The notes: generated by a model not told the origin, from the sequence alone. A stretch of 64,000 nucleotides of DNA from Manganibacter manganicus (GCF_002075885.1 NZ_MDET01000003.1:88862-152861); one strand, 5' to 3'. Counted from the stretch's first letter, positions 1-8,748 are shown. A program made the numbers and translations.

Positions 1-519
1 CACGCCATAGGCATCGAGGCCAAGCGAAGCCGCATGGCGCAGCACATCCACGGCCATCGTCGGCACACAGCCGAACTTGCGTGACAGTGGCCATTCAGCC
101 CCTTCGCCATCCGTCAGTACACGGCAGAAAACCTGCGCGCCCGGCGCAGCCCGTGCAATCTTCTCAACCTCTTCCACGCAATCGACGGCGAAAAGACGGA
201 TGCCGAGTTCATAGGCACGCGCGATATCGCGCTCCTTCTTGATCGTATTGCCGAAGGAGATGCGCTCAGCCGTGGCACCGGCATCGAGCGCCATTTCTAT
301 TTCGGCAACCGAAGCGGTATCGAAGGAAGAGCCCATGCGGGCCAGCAGGCGCAAAATCTCCGGCGCCGGATTGGCCTTGACGGCATAATAGATCTTCGAC
401 TGCGGCAGCGCCTTTTCGAAGGCGCGGAAATTCTCTGCGACAACGTCCAGATCGACGATGAGGCATGGCCCGGCCGGCCGCCGGCTGGCGAGGAAGTCGA
501 GGACACGCTGGGTAGCCAT
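1..519 (-). CDS. ornithine/lysine decarboxylase, PLP fold type III (N-terminal 173 codons; runs off the window)
   Basis: This is the N-terminal part of an alanine-racemase-fold decarboxylase that converts ornithine (possibly lysine) to the diamine, in the cytoplasm, at the entry to polyamine synthesis. The translation from the ATG at 519 shows the PLP-lysine motif YYAVKANP near residue 50, the strand SFDTASVAEIE, SFGNTIKK, and the family motif GAEWPLSRKFGC. The start is supported by GGAGA seven bases upstream. The C-terminal half, with the substrate cysteine, lies beyond base 1, so ornithine versus lysine preference cannot be judged. The homospermidine synthase at 23.4 kb would use the putrescine it makes. 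It is preceded by an unusually long, structured leader (separate entry). Confidence 0.93.
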   Translation of the reverse strand, partial: MATQRVLDFLASRRPAGPCLIVDLDVVAENFRAFEKALPQSKIYYAVKANPAPEILRLLARMGSSFDTASVAEIEMALDAGATAERISFGNTIKKERDIARAYELGIRLFAVDCVEEVEKIARAAPGAQVFCRVLTDGEGAEWPLSRKFGCVPTMAVDVLRHAASLGLDAYGV

Positions 520-611
520 CGGGTTTCTCCATCCGCGCCGATAAGGCGCGCGCAAGGGTTGCGTGGCGCGACAGTGTCACGCGAACACAAAATCAAACAA
601 AGGCAAGACGA

Positions 612-760
612 CCAGTCATGATGCCGGCCGGTGGAAACCCGGAACCATGAAACGCCGTCTCGCGGCGATGAACCTTAGCCTTGCCCGGCATCGGTTCGCT
701 TTGTCTGCCTTGGCTTGGATGGAGAACCCGTCCGCACTGCCGGCAATGAAGGTGTGCCTC
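612..760 (-). ncRNA. structured 5' leader of the decarboxylase gene, speF-motif candidate
   Basis: The gap of about 517 bases between the decarboxylase start (519) and the divergent LysR gene (1037) has no convincing gene but holds stacked stem-loops on the decarboxylase strand. Visible stems are 628-631 with 639-642, 653-657 with 663-667 (five GC-rich pairs, five-base loop), and a long-range helix of 673-676 and 681-690 with 738-746 and 749-752. The speF RNA motif is known upstream of ornithine decarboxylase genes in alphaproteobacteria, and the position fits. I recognise it by position and structure only and could not compare it with the covariance model. The part from about 760 to 1036 shows no clear further structure. 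Confidence 0.5.
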
Positions 761-1036
761 TTTGAGTAACCCCGATCTTTGGACGACCGGAAGAGAACCA
801 GAAAGGCCCGCACCGTCGTTGCTTCAAGGTGTCCTCGATTTCGCGGTTGGCCGCCAAACCGACTGGAGGGGTTAATTCCAGGTACCTTACCGATTGCCCT
901 CGCCATTCGAGGATCGGCGGACACCCACAGGCACGTGCGACTTTGGGCAAGCGCGATATAAGGACAAGCTCTTTCACAATCAATTAAAATCGCCACCCGA
1001 CTTGAAAAAAATGTCACAGGCAGCCAAAGCTGCGAC

Positions 1037-1936
1037 ATGGATACGCTTACCCGCATGCGCGCCTTCATTGATGTGGTTGAAGCGGAAGGATTTTCCGCCG
1101 CCGCGCGCAAGATCGGACGATCCAAGGCGCTGCTTTCCAAATATGTGCGCGAACTGGAAGACGAACTCGGTGCGCTGTTGTTGAACCGCACCACGCGCCA
1201 GTTTTCACTCACCGAGGCCGGTCATACCTATTATCAGCGGGCCTCCGAGATCGTGCGCGAAGTGGACAGCCTCTCGGATGCGGTGCGCGAATCGTCGAGT
1301 GACGTCCGCGGACGAATCAAGCTCTCTGCCCCGCGCACTTTTGCCGATGCCCCCATCGGCCAGTCTCTCATCGACTTCGCGAGAGAGCATCCCGACATCG
1401 TGCTCGATATCCGACTCGATGATCGCTTCGTCGATCTCGTGGAAGAAGGCTTCGATCTCGCCATCCGTATCTCCAGGCTGGAAAACTCCTCGCTCATCGC
1501 CAGACGGCTGGCGCCGTTTTCGATACGGTTATGCGGTTCGCCCGAACTTGTCGCCCGACATGGCATGCCGACCCGCCCGCAGGATCTGACACGCTTGCCA
1601 TGTATCGTCGATACCAATGGCCGCTGGATGGCCAACTGGCCGTTTCGGGGCGAAGGTGAAGACACGATCAGCGTGGCCGTATCGGGACCGATAGAGGTCA
1701 ACAGCCCCCTGGCCGCGCGCGCCGCTTCCGTCGCGGGGCTTGGTTTCGCGATGCTGCCTGATTTCATCGCGGCACCCGAACTTTCGAGCGGCCGCCTGCT
1801 CCCGGTGCTGGACGATCGCATCCTTCAGGGCAGCGGCATATTCGCGGTCTATCCGCATCGGCGCTACCTGCCTGCCAAGGTGCGTGTCTTTGTTGATTTT
1901 CTCGTTCAATGGTTCAAGACGCGCGAACCGGATTGA
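1037..1936 (+). CDS. LysR family transcriptional regulator
   Basis: A 299-residue LysR-type regulator of the usual length. The winged helix-turn-helix is at residues 1-60 (FSAAARKIGRSKALLSKYV), followed by the linker helix and a type 2 periplasmic-binding-fold effector domain from about residue 90 to 295. The helix-turn-helix and linker sequence (NRTTRQFSLTEAG) is of the broad CrgA/AaeR-like class common in rhizobia. It diverges from the decarboxylase gene and precedes the DUF1007-NicO pair by about 80 bases. LysR proteins often control a divergent neighbour, but the target and effector cannot be read from the sequence. The ATG at 1037 has only a weak ribosome binding site. Confidence 0.93.
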   Translation: MDTLTRMRAFIDVVEAEGFSAAARKIGRSKALLSKYVRELEDELGALLLNRTTRQFSLTEAGHTYYQRASEIVREVDSLSDAVRESSSDVRGRIKLSAPRTFADAPIGQSLIDFAREHPDIVLDIRLDDRFVDLVEEGFDLAIRISRLENSSLIARRLAPFSIRLCGSPELVARHGMPTRPQDLTRLPCIVDTNGRWMANWPFRGEGEDTISVAVSGPIEVNSPLAARAASVAGLGFAMLPDFIAAPELSSGRLLPVLDDRILQGSGIFAVYPHRRYLPAKVRVFVDFLVQWFKTREPD

Positions 1937-2015
1937 TTCCTTAGATCGGGTCCCAATTTCGCCCGCTTTCTGGTGAGGTTCGGCCAATTCTGGAACGAAT
2001 GGAATAGCAGCCAAC

Positions 2016-2675
2016 ATGCGCCAGACAAAAACGATCCTTCTGCTTGCCACTGCGCTGCCGCTTGTCGGCGTCTCAGCGCCAGTCGAGGCGCATCCGCATG
2101 TCTTCGCCGAGGCGCGCCTGGATGTCGTGCTGACAGCCGACCACAAGGCTGTGAAGTCACTGCGGCATCTGTGGCGGTTCGATGAACTCTTCTCCAGCAC
2201 CGTATTGATGGAATTTGACAAGAATTCGGACCGCAAGCTCGACGATTCGGAATTGAAAGAGGTCGCCGACACGATCTTTTCCTCGCTTGCCGAGTACGAC
2301 TATTTCCAACTCGTCACAGTGAACGGCAAGGAAATACGCATGAATGCGCCGCCGCATCTGGTGGCTGACATCACCGACAACCAACTTGTCGTGCTGTTCG
2401 AATCCGAACCGCCCGCGCCGATCGCACTCTCCGGCAAAATCGACTTCGGCGTCTATGATCCGACCTTCTATACCGCGATCGATTTCAGTGACGATGCCAA
2501 CATGAGCGTGGAGGGACTGCCTCCAAATTGCACGCGCACCGTCATCCGGCCGAATCCTGACGAAGCAATCTCCGAGAACCAAAAAATGCTCACCGATGCC
2601 TTCTTCAATGATCCGACCGGCAATGATCTCAGCAAGATCTTTGCCACCAAGCTGGAACTAACCTGCCAATCGTGA
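2016..2675 (+). CDS. DUF1007 family periplasmic protein, partner of the metal permease
   Basis: A 219-residue secreted protein with a signal peptide over about the first 24 residues (cleavage near PVEA-HPHV). The mature N-terminus begins HPHVFAEARLDVV, the hallmark of DUF1007, with two histidines well placed to bind a metal ion. The family is annotated as the periplasmic component of an uncharacterised transport system and is usually encoded next to a NicO/RcnA-type permease, as here with a ten-base gap. A role in delivering Ni, Co or Zn to or from the permease is inference. No obvious Zur or Nur palindrome was seen in the short upstream region. Confidence 0.85.
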   Translation: MRQTKTILLLATALPLVGVSAPVEAHPHVFAEARLDVVLTADHKAVKSLRHLWRFDELFSSTVLMEFDKNSDRKLDDSELKEVADTIFSSLAEYDYFQLVTVNGKEIRMNAPPHLVADITDNQLVVLFESEPPAPIALSGKIDFGVYDPTFYTAIDFSDDANMSVEGLPPNCTRTVIRPNPDEAISENQKMLTDAFFNDPTGNDLSKIFATKLELTCQS

Positions 2676-2685
2676 AAGCCGCCCG

Positions 2686-3750
2686 ATGAGAACGACACTT
2701 GCCTTGGCATTGAGTTTCGCGGCACTTGCACTGGCCCTTCATACGGCCACGTCCGCTTATGCCCAAAGTTCGCTCGGGATCGGCACCAACGACACCATGG
2801 GCGGGTCCACCGGGCTGTTCGCTCATCAGCTTCTGTGGATCAACCAGAAGCAGCAGGAGTTCTACCGGGCACTCGCCGATGCGATGAAGGCAATGCGGCA
2901 GGACGGAACCAAGCTGTGGCTGTTGATCGGCCTGTCTTTTCTCTACGGCATATTTCATGCCGCCGGTCCGGGCCACGGCAAGGCGGTAATCTCGTCCTAT
3001 ATGGTGGCGAACGAAGTCGCGCTGCGGCGCGGCATCCTGCTGTCATTTCTCTCGGCGCTGCTGCAATCGCTAACGGCGATTATCGTCATGCTTCTCGCCT
3101 ATTTCGCGCTGCGCGGCACCAGCATCTCGATGACCGACGCCGCCCGATTCCTCGAAATCTGCAGCTATGTATTCGTCACGGTTTTCGGCGCATGGCTCCT
3201 ATGGAAAAAGGCCGGCCGCTCACTGATACGTCTGCTCAGCGGTGCCCCTTTCTATGAACTGGCAACGGCGAATGCCGGCGACGGGCACCTTCACCATCAG
3301 AACCCTCCGGCGATCCATGCCCATAAGCACGATCACGCCCACGACCATCGCCATGATCATGGCCTCGGCGAAGTCTGCGAAACCTGCGGCCACAGCCATG
3401 CGCCCGATCCTGCCCTGCTTTCAGGTGATCGCTTCGACTGGCGCAGTGCCTGGGCGGCAGTGGTGGCGGTCGGCATCCGCCCATGCACCGGCGCGCTGAT
3501 CGTGCTGTCCTTCGCCCTGCTCAATGGTCTTTGGCTGGGCGGCGTCCTGTCGGTCCTGGCGATGGGGATAGGCACGGCTATCACCGTCTCCATGCTGGCA
3601 ACCATTGCCGTTACCGCAAAGGATTGGGCCGTGGTGCTGGCCGGCGAAGGACGGTTTGGCCACCGCATTCATTCAATCATCGAGATCGCTGGGGCGGCCT
3701 TCGTCTTTCTGTTCGGCGTCCTGCTTCTGTCGGCTAGCCTCAGCGCCTGA
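2686..3750 (+). CDS. nickel/cobalt transporter, NicO/RcnA family, with His-rich loop
   Basis: A 354-residue inner-membrane protein. After a signal-like hydrophobic N-terminus (residues 1-26) it carries the family motif FHAAGPGHGKAV near residue 90, two membrane segments, and a histidine-rich cytoplasmic or periplasmic loop around residues 200-245 (HAHKHDHAHDHRHDH). Then come ETCGHSH and the second family motif GIRPCTGALIVLSFALLNG. This is the NicO layout of two homologous halves split by a metal-binding loop. It is probably co-transcribed with the DUF1007 gene. RcnA members export Ni and Co, but others, paired with DUF1007, may import metal; the direction cannot be decided from sequence. Confidence 0.9.
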   Translation: MRTTLALALSFAALALALHTATSAYAQSSLGIGTNDTMGGSTGLFAHQLLWINQKQQEFYRALADAMKAMRQDGTKLWLLIGLSFLYGIFHAAGPGHGKAVISSYMVANEVALRRGILLSFLSALLQSLTAIIVMLLAYFALRGTSISMTDAARFLEICSYVFVTVFGAWLLWKKAGRSLIRLLSGAPFYELATANAGDGHLHHQNPPAIHAHKHDHAHDHRHDHGLGEVCETCGHSHAPDPALLSGDRFDWRSAWAAVVAVGIRPCTGALIVLSFALLNGLWLGGVLSVLAMGIGTAITVSMLATIAVTAKDWAVVLAGEGRFGHRIHSIIEIAGAAFVFLFGVLLLSASLSA

Positions 3751-3762
3751 TCGAACTATCCT

Positions 3763-4740
3763 TTATTCGGCAACCTTGCCGCCCAGTTCGTCGTCGATAT
3801 GGGCGCGGATGATCTCGTCGAAACTCGTTTCGGCCTTGAAGCCGAGCTCGCGCGCGCGGCGTGCCTCGAAACGGGTGGGCCAGCCCTTGACGATTGCCCA
3901 TATCGTCTCGTCGGGCTCTTCCCTGATCAGTTTCACCGTCTTCGATCCGGCGATTCGCTCCAACGCTTCGATTTGTTCCCCAACGGTTACCCCGACGCCG
4001 GGCATGGTGAGATTGCGACGCGGGCCAACCTTGTCGCCGTCGATCTCCGCTGCATGAACCAGGAAATTGACCGCCGAGCGCGGACTGGCATGCGTGTGAA
4101 CCACCGAGCGCGGCACCGGGAGGATCGCCTCCTGCCCGGCGAGCGGTTCGCGAATGATGCCTGAAAAGAAGCCTGATGCAGCCTTGTTGGGGCGACCGGG
4201 CCGCACACAAATCGTCGGTAGTCTGATCCCGATACCATCGAAGACGCCGCGTCGTGTATAATCCGCCAGAAGGACCTCACCGACAAGTTTCTGGGAGCCG
4301 TAGGAGGTCAACGGGGTCAGATGGAAATCGTCCGGGATCACTTCCGGGAACGGCGCCCCGAATACGGCGATGGACGAGGTGAAGACGAGACGCGGCGCAT
4401 AGCCGGCCAACCGCACCGCATCGAACAAAGCGCGCGTCCCATTTAGATTGACGCGATAACCCAATTCGAAATTGGCTTCGGCCTCGCCAGAGACGACGCC
4501 TGCCAGATGGAAGATCACATCGGGGCGCGCAGAAATCAATTTCTCACAAGCTCCGGCCTCTGCCAGATCGCCGGTATGTGCCATCACCTCGACGCCCTTC
4601 ATATCCGGCGCCTGCGGCGGAACGATATCATGGAGGTCGAGCGCCTTGATCTGGCTGCCGCGCAACTGGCCGTCATGCGTCAGCCGTGCAATAAGCTTGC
4701 GACCGACCATGCCGGCCGCGCCCGTGATCAGAATTCGCAT
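3763..4740 (-). CDS. denD: NAD-dependent epimerase/dehydratase, D-erythronate dehydrogenase-like
   Basis: A 325-residue extended short-chain dehydrogenase. It has the N-terminal NAD motif TGAAGMVG (residues 7-14), the active-site serine region FTSSIAVFG and the catalytic YGSQK. The length and the C-terminal segment (GWPTRFEARRARELGF) match the DenD family, which oxidises D-erythronate in acid-sugar catabolism. The usual partner genes (kinase, isomerase, decarboxylating aldolase) are absent nearby, so the substrate assignment rests on family resemblance. The ATG at 4740 was chosen over the upstream in-frame start because it begins directly with the NAD-binding strand and lies one base after the stop of the small membrane protein gene, implying translational coupling. 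Confidence 0.82.
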   Translation of the reverse strand: MRILITGAAGMVGRKLIARLTHDGQLRGSQIKALDLHDIVPPQAPDMKGVEVMAHTGDLAEAGACEKLISARPDVIFHLAGVVSGEAEANFELGYRVNLNGTRALFDAVRLAGYAPRLVFTSSIAVFGAPFPEVIPDDFHLTPLTSYGSQKLVGEVLLADYTRRGVFDGIGIRLPTICVRPGRPNKAASGFFSGIIREPLAGQEAILPVPRSVVHTHASPRSAVNFLVHAAEIDGDKVGPRRNLTMPGVGVTVGEQIEALERIAGSKTVKLIREEPDETIWAIVKGWPTRFEARRARELGFKAETSFDEIIRAHIDDELGGKVAE

Positions 4741-4741
4741 C

Positions 4742-4948
4742 TTATTGTCCCCTTCTACGCTGGGCGCGAGAGCGCAACCAGAACACCAAAAACAATGCAA
4801 AGATGAACAGGACTGCCACAAACGCGGCAAGAATGCCTGAAACTTTTCCGGCCGCCAGCATGATCGTCGGCAGATAGAAGGCGAACAAGCCAAACAGGAT
4901 CATGATTGAAATGGCGGCGATTGCCGCATTTCTGGTGTCGCGGTTCAT
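4742..4948 (-). CDS. small two-helix membrane protein, function unknown
   Basis: A 68-residue protein with two hydrophobic segments (about residues 9-32 and 36-57) and a basic C-terminal tail (RSRAQRRRGQ), which by the positive-inside rule would lie in the cytoplasm. It is not a member of any family I recognise. It is taken as real because it reads cleanly, has codon use like its neighbours, and its stop is one base from the start of the DenD-like gene on the same strand. The context gives no clear function; a helper or membrane anchor in the same operon is possible but not shown. Confidence 0.65.
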   Translation of the reverse strand: MNRDTRNAAIAAISIMILFGLFAFYLPTIMLAAGKVSGILAAFVAVLFIFALFLVFWLRSRAQRRRGQ

Positions 4949-5012
4949 GCTTACGTCCCATATGGAAATACCAGCCCAACGGACCTAAGGCGGTCTTAGC
5001 TAAGACCTGCCG

Positions 5013-6005
5013 CTAATGATAGTGCCCCGAATGCAACTCGTCGCCATGGTCAAGAGTATGCGCATGTCCGCCGTGCTCATGTGAACCGTCGGCGCAGTGG
5101 CCGAATTCAGGCTCCACTGTCGCATGGTCGATATCGTGCTGGTCGGCCAAGCGCCGCTTGATTGCACAAACCGCCTGATGTGCATCCACGCCCTCATCGA
5201 GGCAGGCATGGAGCGTTGCCATATGGCGGCTGCCATCGAGCGACCAAACATGCATGTGGTGGACCTCACGCACGCCAGGCACGTTCTTCTCGATATCACG
5301 TGCAATATCGTCGCGATCGAGACGCGGGGGCGTCCCTTCCAGCAGCACATGCGCCGCATCGCGCATCAATCTCCAAGCCGTGGAAAGGATCAGTACGGCT
5401 ACTAGAACTGATAGGATCGGATCGATGGGCGTCCAGCCGGTTACCAGTATAACCACCGCCGCGGCGATTGCCGCCACCGATCCCAACAGGTCGCCGAGAA
5501 CATGCAGAATGGCGCCGCGCATGTTGAGACTTTCGCGGTCGCCACCATGCAGGATGAGAAAGCCGGCAATGTTGACCACCAAACCGATCCCAGCGACGCC
5601 GAGCATCGGTCCACCCAGAACGAGCGGTGGCGCCTGGAATCGTTTCCACGCCTCATAGACGATCAGCAGGGCAATCACGAAGATGGCGATGCCATTGGTA
5701 TAGGCTACCAGCGTCTTCACGCGCCCGAATCCGTAAGTCAGTTGCGCTGTTGCCGGCCGCTCGCCAAGGTGGAAGGCATACCAGGCGAGCGCCAGCGCCA
5801 AGCAGTCCGTCAGCATATGGCCGGCATCCGCCAAAAGGGCGAGCGATCCGGTCAACCAACCGCCGAGTGCCTCGACCACCATGAAGCCGCCAGTGAGACA
5901 GGCGACAAGCAGCACCCGCTTCTTGTCGGAGGCCCCATGGAGACCGTGATCGTGCGAGTGGCCGGCATGATCGTGGCCGTCATCGTGATTGTGGGCATGG
6001 GTCAT
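5013..6005 (-). CDS. cation diffusion facilitator family metal exporter
   Basis: A 330-residue CDF transporter exporting divalent metal (Zn, Co, Ni or Cd) by proton antiport across the inner membrane. It has a His-rich N-terminus (residues 2-25, MTHAHNHDDGHDHAGHSHDH), then six predicted membrane helices including the metal site LADAGHMLTDCLALALAW (HxxxD in helix 2). The cytoplasmic domain has the family motif with a second His/Asp set, and a His-rich C-terminal tail ends in HSGHYH. The arrangement is CzcD/DmeF-like. The ATG at 6005 was chosen because the upstream extension is arginine-rich and lacks family similarity. Together with the DUF1007-NicO pair it makes this end of the window rich in metal-handling genes. 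Confidence 0.92.
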   Translation of the reverse strand: MTHAHNHDDGHDHAGHSHDHGLHGASDKKRVLLVACLTGGFMVVEALGGWLTGSLALLADAGHMLTDCLALALAWYAFHLGERPATAQLTYGFGRVKTLVAYTNGIAIFVIALLIVYEAWKRFQAPPLVLGGPMLGVAGIGLVVNIAGFLILHGGDRESLNMRGAILHVLGDLLGSVAAIAAAVVILVTGWTPIDPILSVLVAVLILSTAWRLMRDAAHVLLEGTPPRLDRDDIARDIEKNVPGVREVHHMHVWSLDGSRHMATLHACLDEGVDAHQAVCAIKRRLADQHDIDHATVEPEFGHCADGSHEHGGHAHTLDHGDELHSGHYH

Positions 6006-6045
6006 GAGACAGCCTTCCCTGTGGCGAAATAACCTTACGCCCCAA

Positions 6046-6744
6046 TTACTTACGGAAATCTTCGAGGCGCATCTTCTGTTTGCCCTCGGTATCAAAATTG
6101 TCCGGAGCGAGCCAGCCCTCGTAAGCTTTTTTCAGCGCCGGCCATTCCCGGTCAATGATTGAAAACCAGGCCGTGTCACGGTTTTTGCCCTTGACCACCA
6201 GATGCTGGCGAAAGACGCCCTCTGGTCTGAACCCGAACCGCTGGGCCGAACGTCTGGAAGGCACATTGTCATTGTCGCATTTCCATTCATAGCGGCGATA
6301 GCCGAGTTCATCGAAAACATATTGCATGAACAGGAACTGCGCTTCGGTCGCTCCCGGCCGCCGGGACAGGCTAGGTCCCCAATAGACATTGCCGATCTCG
6401 ATGACGCCGTGTTTGGGGTCGATACGCATCAGCGTCTGGCGCCCGACAGCCTTGCCGCTGGCCTTGTCGATCACTGCAAAGAAAAGCGGGTCCTGACTGG
6501 CTTCGGCATTGACCAGCCATGGCTGGAAAGCAGCACGACTTTGCGGCGGGTAATCAGGGAGCCAACAAAAGCGTTCATCGGCATCGGCTACTGAGGATGC
6601 TTCATAGAGGTCGTCACCATGCTTTTCGGCACTGAATGGCTCGAGCCGCACGAAACGCCCTTCCATCGCCTTGCGTTCGGGCCGCGGCCCCGGCTGCCAG
6701 TTTTTCAGTTCTTCCGGCACGGTCTTCTCCAATGTGTTTGACAT
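6046..6744 (-). CDS. GNAT family N-acetyltransferase, RimJ/RimL-like
   Basis: A 232-residue acetyltransferase of the Acetyltransf_3 type. It has an N-terminal lead (residues 1-30), then the core with FAVIDKASGKAVGRQTL, the strand IEIGNVYW and the acetyl-CoA helix (RRPGATEAQFLFMQYVFDELGYRR). The typical C-terminal NVPSRRSAQRFGFRPEGVFR follows. Members of this group acetylate protein N-termini, amino acids or antibiotics; the substrate here is unknown. It diverges from the aminotransferase gene with about 60 bases between the starts. The ATG at 6744 fits the family better than the upstream start, which would run into the divergent gene. Confidence 0.88.
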   Translation of the reverse strand: MSNTLEKTVPEELKNWQPGPRPERKAMEGRFVRLEPFSAEKHGDDLYEASSVADADERFCWLPDYPPQSRAAFQPWLVNAEASQDPLFFAVIDKASGKAVGRQTLMRIDPKHGVIEIGNVYWGPSLSRRPGATEAQFLFMQYVFDELGYRRYEWKCDNDNVPSRRSAQRFGFRPEGVFRQHLVVKGKNRDTAWFSIIDREWPALKKAYEGWLAPDNFDTEGKQKMRLEDFRK

Positions 6745-6803
6745 TTCCGGCGGGACGTTCACAAAACAATTCCGGGCCCACAAGAACCACCGGATCCATA
6801 AAA

Positions 6804-7988
6804 ATGCTCCACACAGTACCGGCTTTCGATCGCCTCGGGGAAGAAAACGCGTTCGCCGTTCTGGCGCGAGCGACAGCACTTGCCCATCAGGGGCGAGACA
6901 TCATCAATCTCGGTATCGGCCAGCCGGATTTCCAAACGCCACCGCATATTGTCGAAGCGGCGATCAAGGCGCTGCGTGACGGTCATCACGGCTATACTCC
7001 TGCCAACGGTCTGCTGGCTCTGCGTGAAGCGGTGGCACGCCGCACGCTTTCCACAACCGGTATCGAGGTGTCACCCGAGAGTGTGATGATCCTGCCCGGC
7101 GGCAAGCCGACCATGTTCGCCGCCATTCTGATGTTCGGCGAACCCGGCGTCGAAATCCTTTATCCCGACCCCGGCTTCCCGATCTACCGTTCGATGATCG
7201 AGTTCACCGGCGCCACCCCCATACCCGTGCCAATCCGCGAAGAAAACGGCTTTGCCTTTTCGACCGAGGAAACGCTGGCGCTGATTACACCGAAAACGCG
7301 CCTGCTCATCCTGAATTCACCGGCGAACCCGACAGGTGGCGTTACGCCGCAAGATGAAATCGAAAAGCTGGTCAAAGGGTTGGAGGCGCACCCGCAGGTT
7401 GCCATCCTGTCCGACGAGATCTACGACGTCATGACCTATGACGGTGAAAAGCACACCTCGCTGCTGCGCTTTCCCGAAATCCGCGACCGTCTTGTGGTGC
7501 TTAATGGCTGGTCGAAGACTTGGGCGATGACCGGCTGGCGCATGGGTTGGTCGATCTGGCCGAACGGCGAAAAGAGCGCCGATCTCTATGATAAGATTCG
7601 CAAGCTGGCGGTCAATTGCTGGTCCTGCGTCAACGCCCCCACCCAGTTTGCCGGCATCGCGGCAATCGACGGCCCACAGGACGAGGTTGAAAAGATGATG
7701 CACGCCTTTGACCGCCGCCGCAAGGTTGTGGTGGAAGGGCTGAACGCGCTACCCGGCATCTCCTGCATCATCCCCAAGGGCGCCTTTTACGCCTTCCCCA
7801 ACATCAGGGAGACAGGCTGGAAGGCCAAGAAACTCGCGTCGGCTCTACTGGACGACGCTGGTGTGGCGCTGATCGGCGGGCCGGACTTCGGCACACTCGG
7901 CGAAGGCTATATGCGGCTTTCCTACGCCAATTCGGAGGAAAACATCCTGCGCGCGCTGGAGAGGATCGAGCGGTTCCTGAAACGCTGA
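6804..7988 (+). CDS. pyridoxal-phosphate-dependent aminotransferase, class I/II
   Basis: A 394-residue fold-type I aminotransferase of the usual length. It has LGIGQPDFQTPPHIVEAA near the start and the cofactor-contacting HHGYTPANG. The segment ILNSPANPTGG contains the conserved Asn and Pro, DEIYDVM carries the Asp that pairs with the pyridine nitrogen, and the Schiff-base lysine lies in NGWSKTWAMTGWRMGW. It resembles the aspartate/aromatic aminotransferase subgroup; the amino donor cannot be fixed from sequence. The ATG at 6804 was preferred over an in-frame start 56 codons upstream, because that extension overlaps the divergent GNAT gene and is compositionally unlike a protein. Confidence 0.92.
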   Translation: MLHTVPAFDRLGEENAFAVLARATALAHQGRDIINLGIGQPDFQTPPHIVEAAIKALRDGHHGYTPANGLLALREAVARRTLSTTGIEVSPESVMILPGGKPTMFAAILMFGEPGVEILYPDPGFPIYRSMIEFTGATPIPVPIREENGFAFSTEETLALITPKTRLLILNSPANPTGGVTPQDEIEKLVKGLEAHPQVAILSDEIYDVMTYDGEKHTSLLRFPEIRDRLVVLNGWSKTWAMTGWRMGWSIWPNGEKSADLYDKIRKLAVNCWSCVNAPTQFAGIAAIDGPQDEVEKMMHAFDRRRKVVVEGLNALPGISCIIPKGAFYAFPNIRETGWKAKKLASALLDDAGVALIGGPDFGTLGEGYMRLSYANSEENILRALERIERFLKR

Positions 7989-7992
7989 ATAC

Positions 7993-8748
7993 TTATCCTC
8001 TACCGACGAATGGCATCTTGGTCGCCATCACGGTCATGAACAACACATTCGCGTCCAGCGGCAGGCTTGCCATGTGAAGCACGGCATCGGCGACGCGTTG
8101 CACGTCCATCACCGCTTCCGGCGCGATCGTGCCATTCGCCTGCGGCACGCCGACCGTCATCGGCACGGCCATCTCGGTCAGTGCATTGCCGATGTCGATC
8201 TGGCCGCAGGCAATGTCAAACGGCCGGCCATCGAGCGCGAGCGTCTTGGTGAGGCCGGTAATCGCGTGCTTTGTCGCCGTATAGGGCACGGAGCCGGGCC
8301 GCGGTGCGTAAGCCGAAACCGAACCGTTGTTGACGATGCGCCCGCCCATCGGTTTCTGGTGCCGCATGATGCCAAAAGCTGCGCGCGCGCACAGAAACGA
8401 ACCGGTCAGGTTGACCCCGACGACATCATTCCACACCTCGACAGGAATCTCATCGATCGGCGTCGATTTGTAACTCATGCCGGCATTGTTGAAGAGAAGG
8501 TCGAGATGGCCGAATTCGCGCGTGGTTTCGGCAAACAGGTGATCGACTTGGTTCGGCTTGGTAATATCGCATGCCACCGCCAGCGCCCTGCCTTCGGTCT
8601 TGCCGGCGGACGAGATGGCATCGTCGAGCAAGCGCTTGCGCCGGCCACACAATGCCACGTTCCATCCGGTCTTGAGCAGCGTAATGGCTACGCTCTTGCC
8701 CACACCGGTGCCTGCGCCGGTCACAATTGCGGTGTTCTGTGCTGCCAT
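7993..8748 (-). CDS. short-chain dehydrogenase/reductase
   Basis: A 251-residue classical SDR oxidoreductase. It has the nucleotide-binding TGAGTGVG (residues 10-17), NNAG, the catalytic serine in NNGSVSAYAPRPGS and the YTATK tyrosine-lysine pair. The third position of the glycine motif is Gly-Val-Gly rather than the common Gly-Ile-Gly. After TGAGTGVG the next strand ends in CGRRKR, basic residues that favour NADP(H). The substrate is unknown. It converges on the aminotransferase gene with four bases between the stops, and lies downstream of trhO, from which it is separated by a good terminator. Confidence 0.9.
   Translation of the reverse strand: MAAQNTAIVTGAGTGVGKSVAITLLKTGWNVALCGRRKRLLDDAISSAGKTEGRALAVACDITKPNQVDHLFAETTREFGHLDLLFNNAGMSYKSTPIDEIPVEVWNDVVGVNLTGSFLCARAAFGIMRHQKPMGGRIVNNGSVSAYAPRPGSVPYTATKHAITGLTKTLALDGRPFDIACGQIDIGNALTEMAVPMTVGVPQANGTIAPEAVMDVQRVADAVLHMASLPLDANVLFMTVMATKMPFVGRG

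Noticed and set aside
616..1212. 198-codon minus-strand open frame upstream of the decarboxylase
   Set aside because: It crosses into the LysR gene, is Ser/Arg-rich and covers the stem-loops of the leader; no sign of a real protein.
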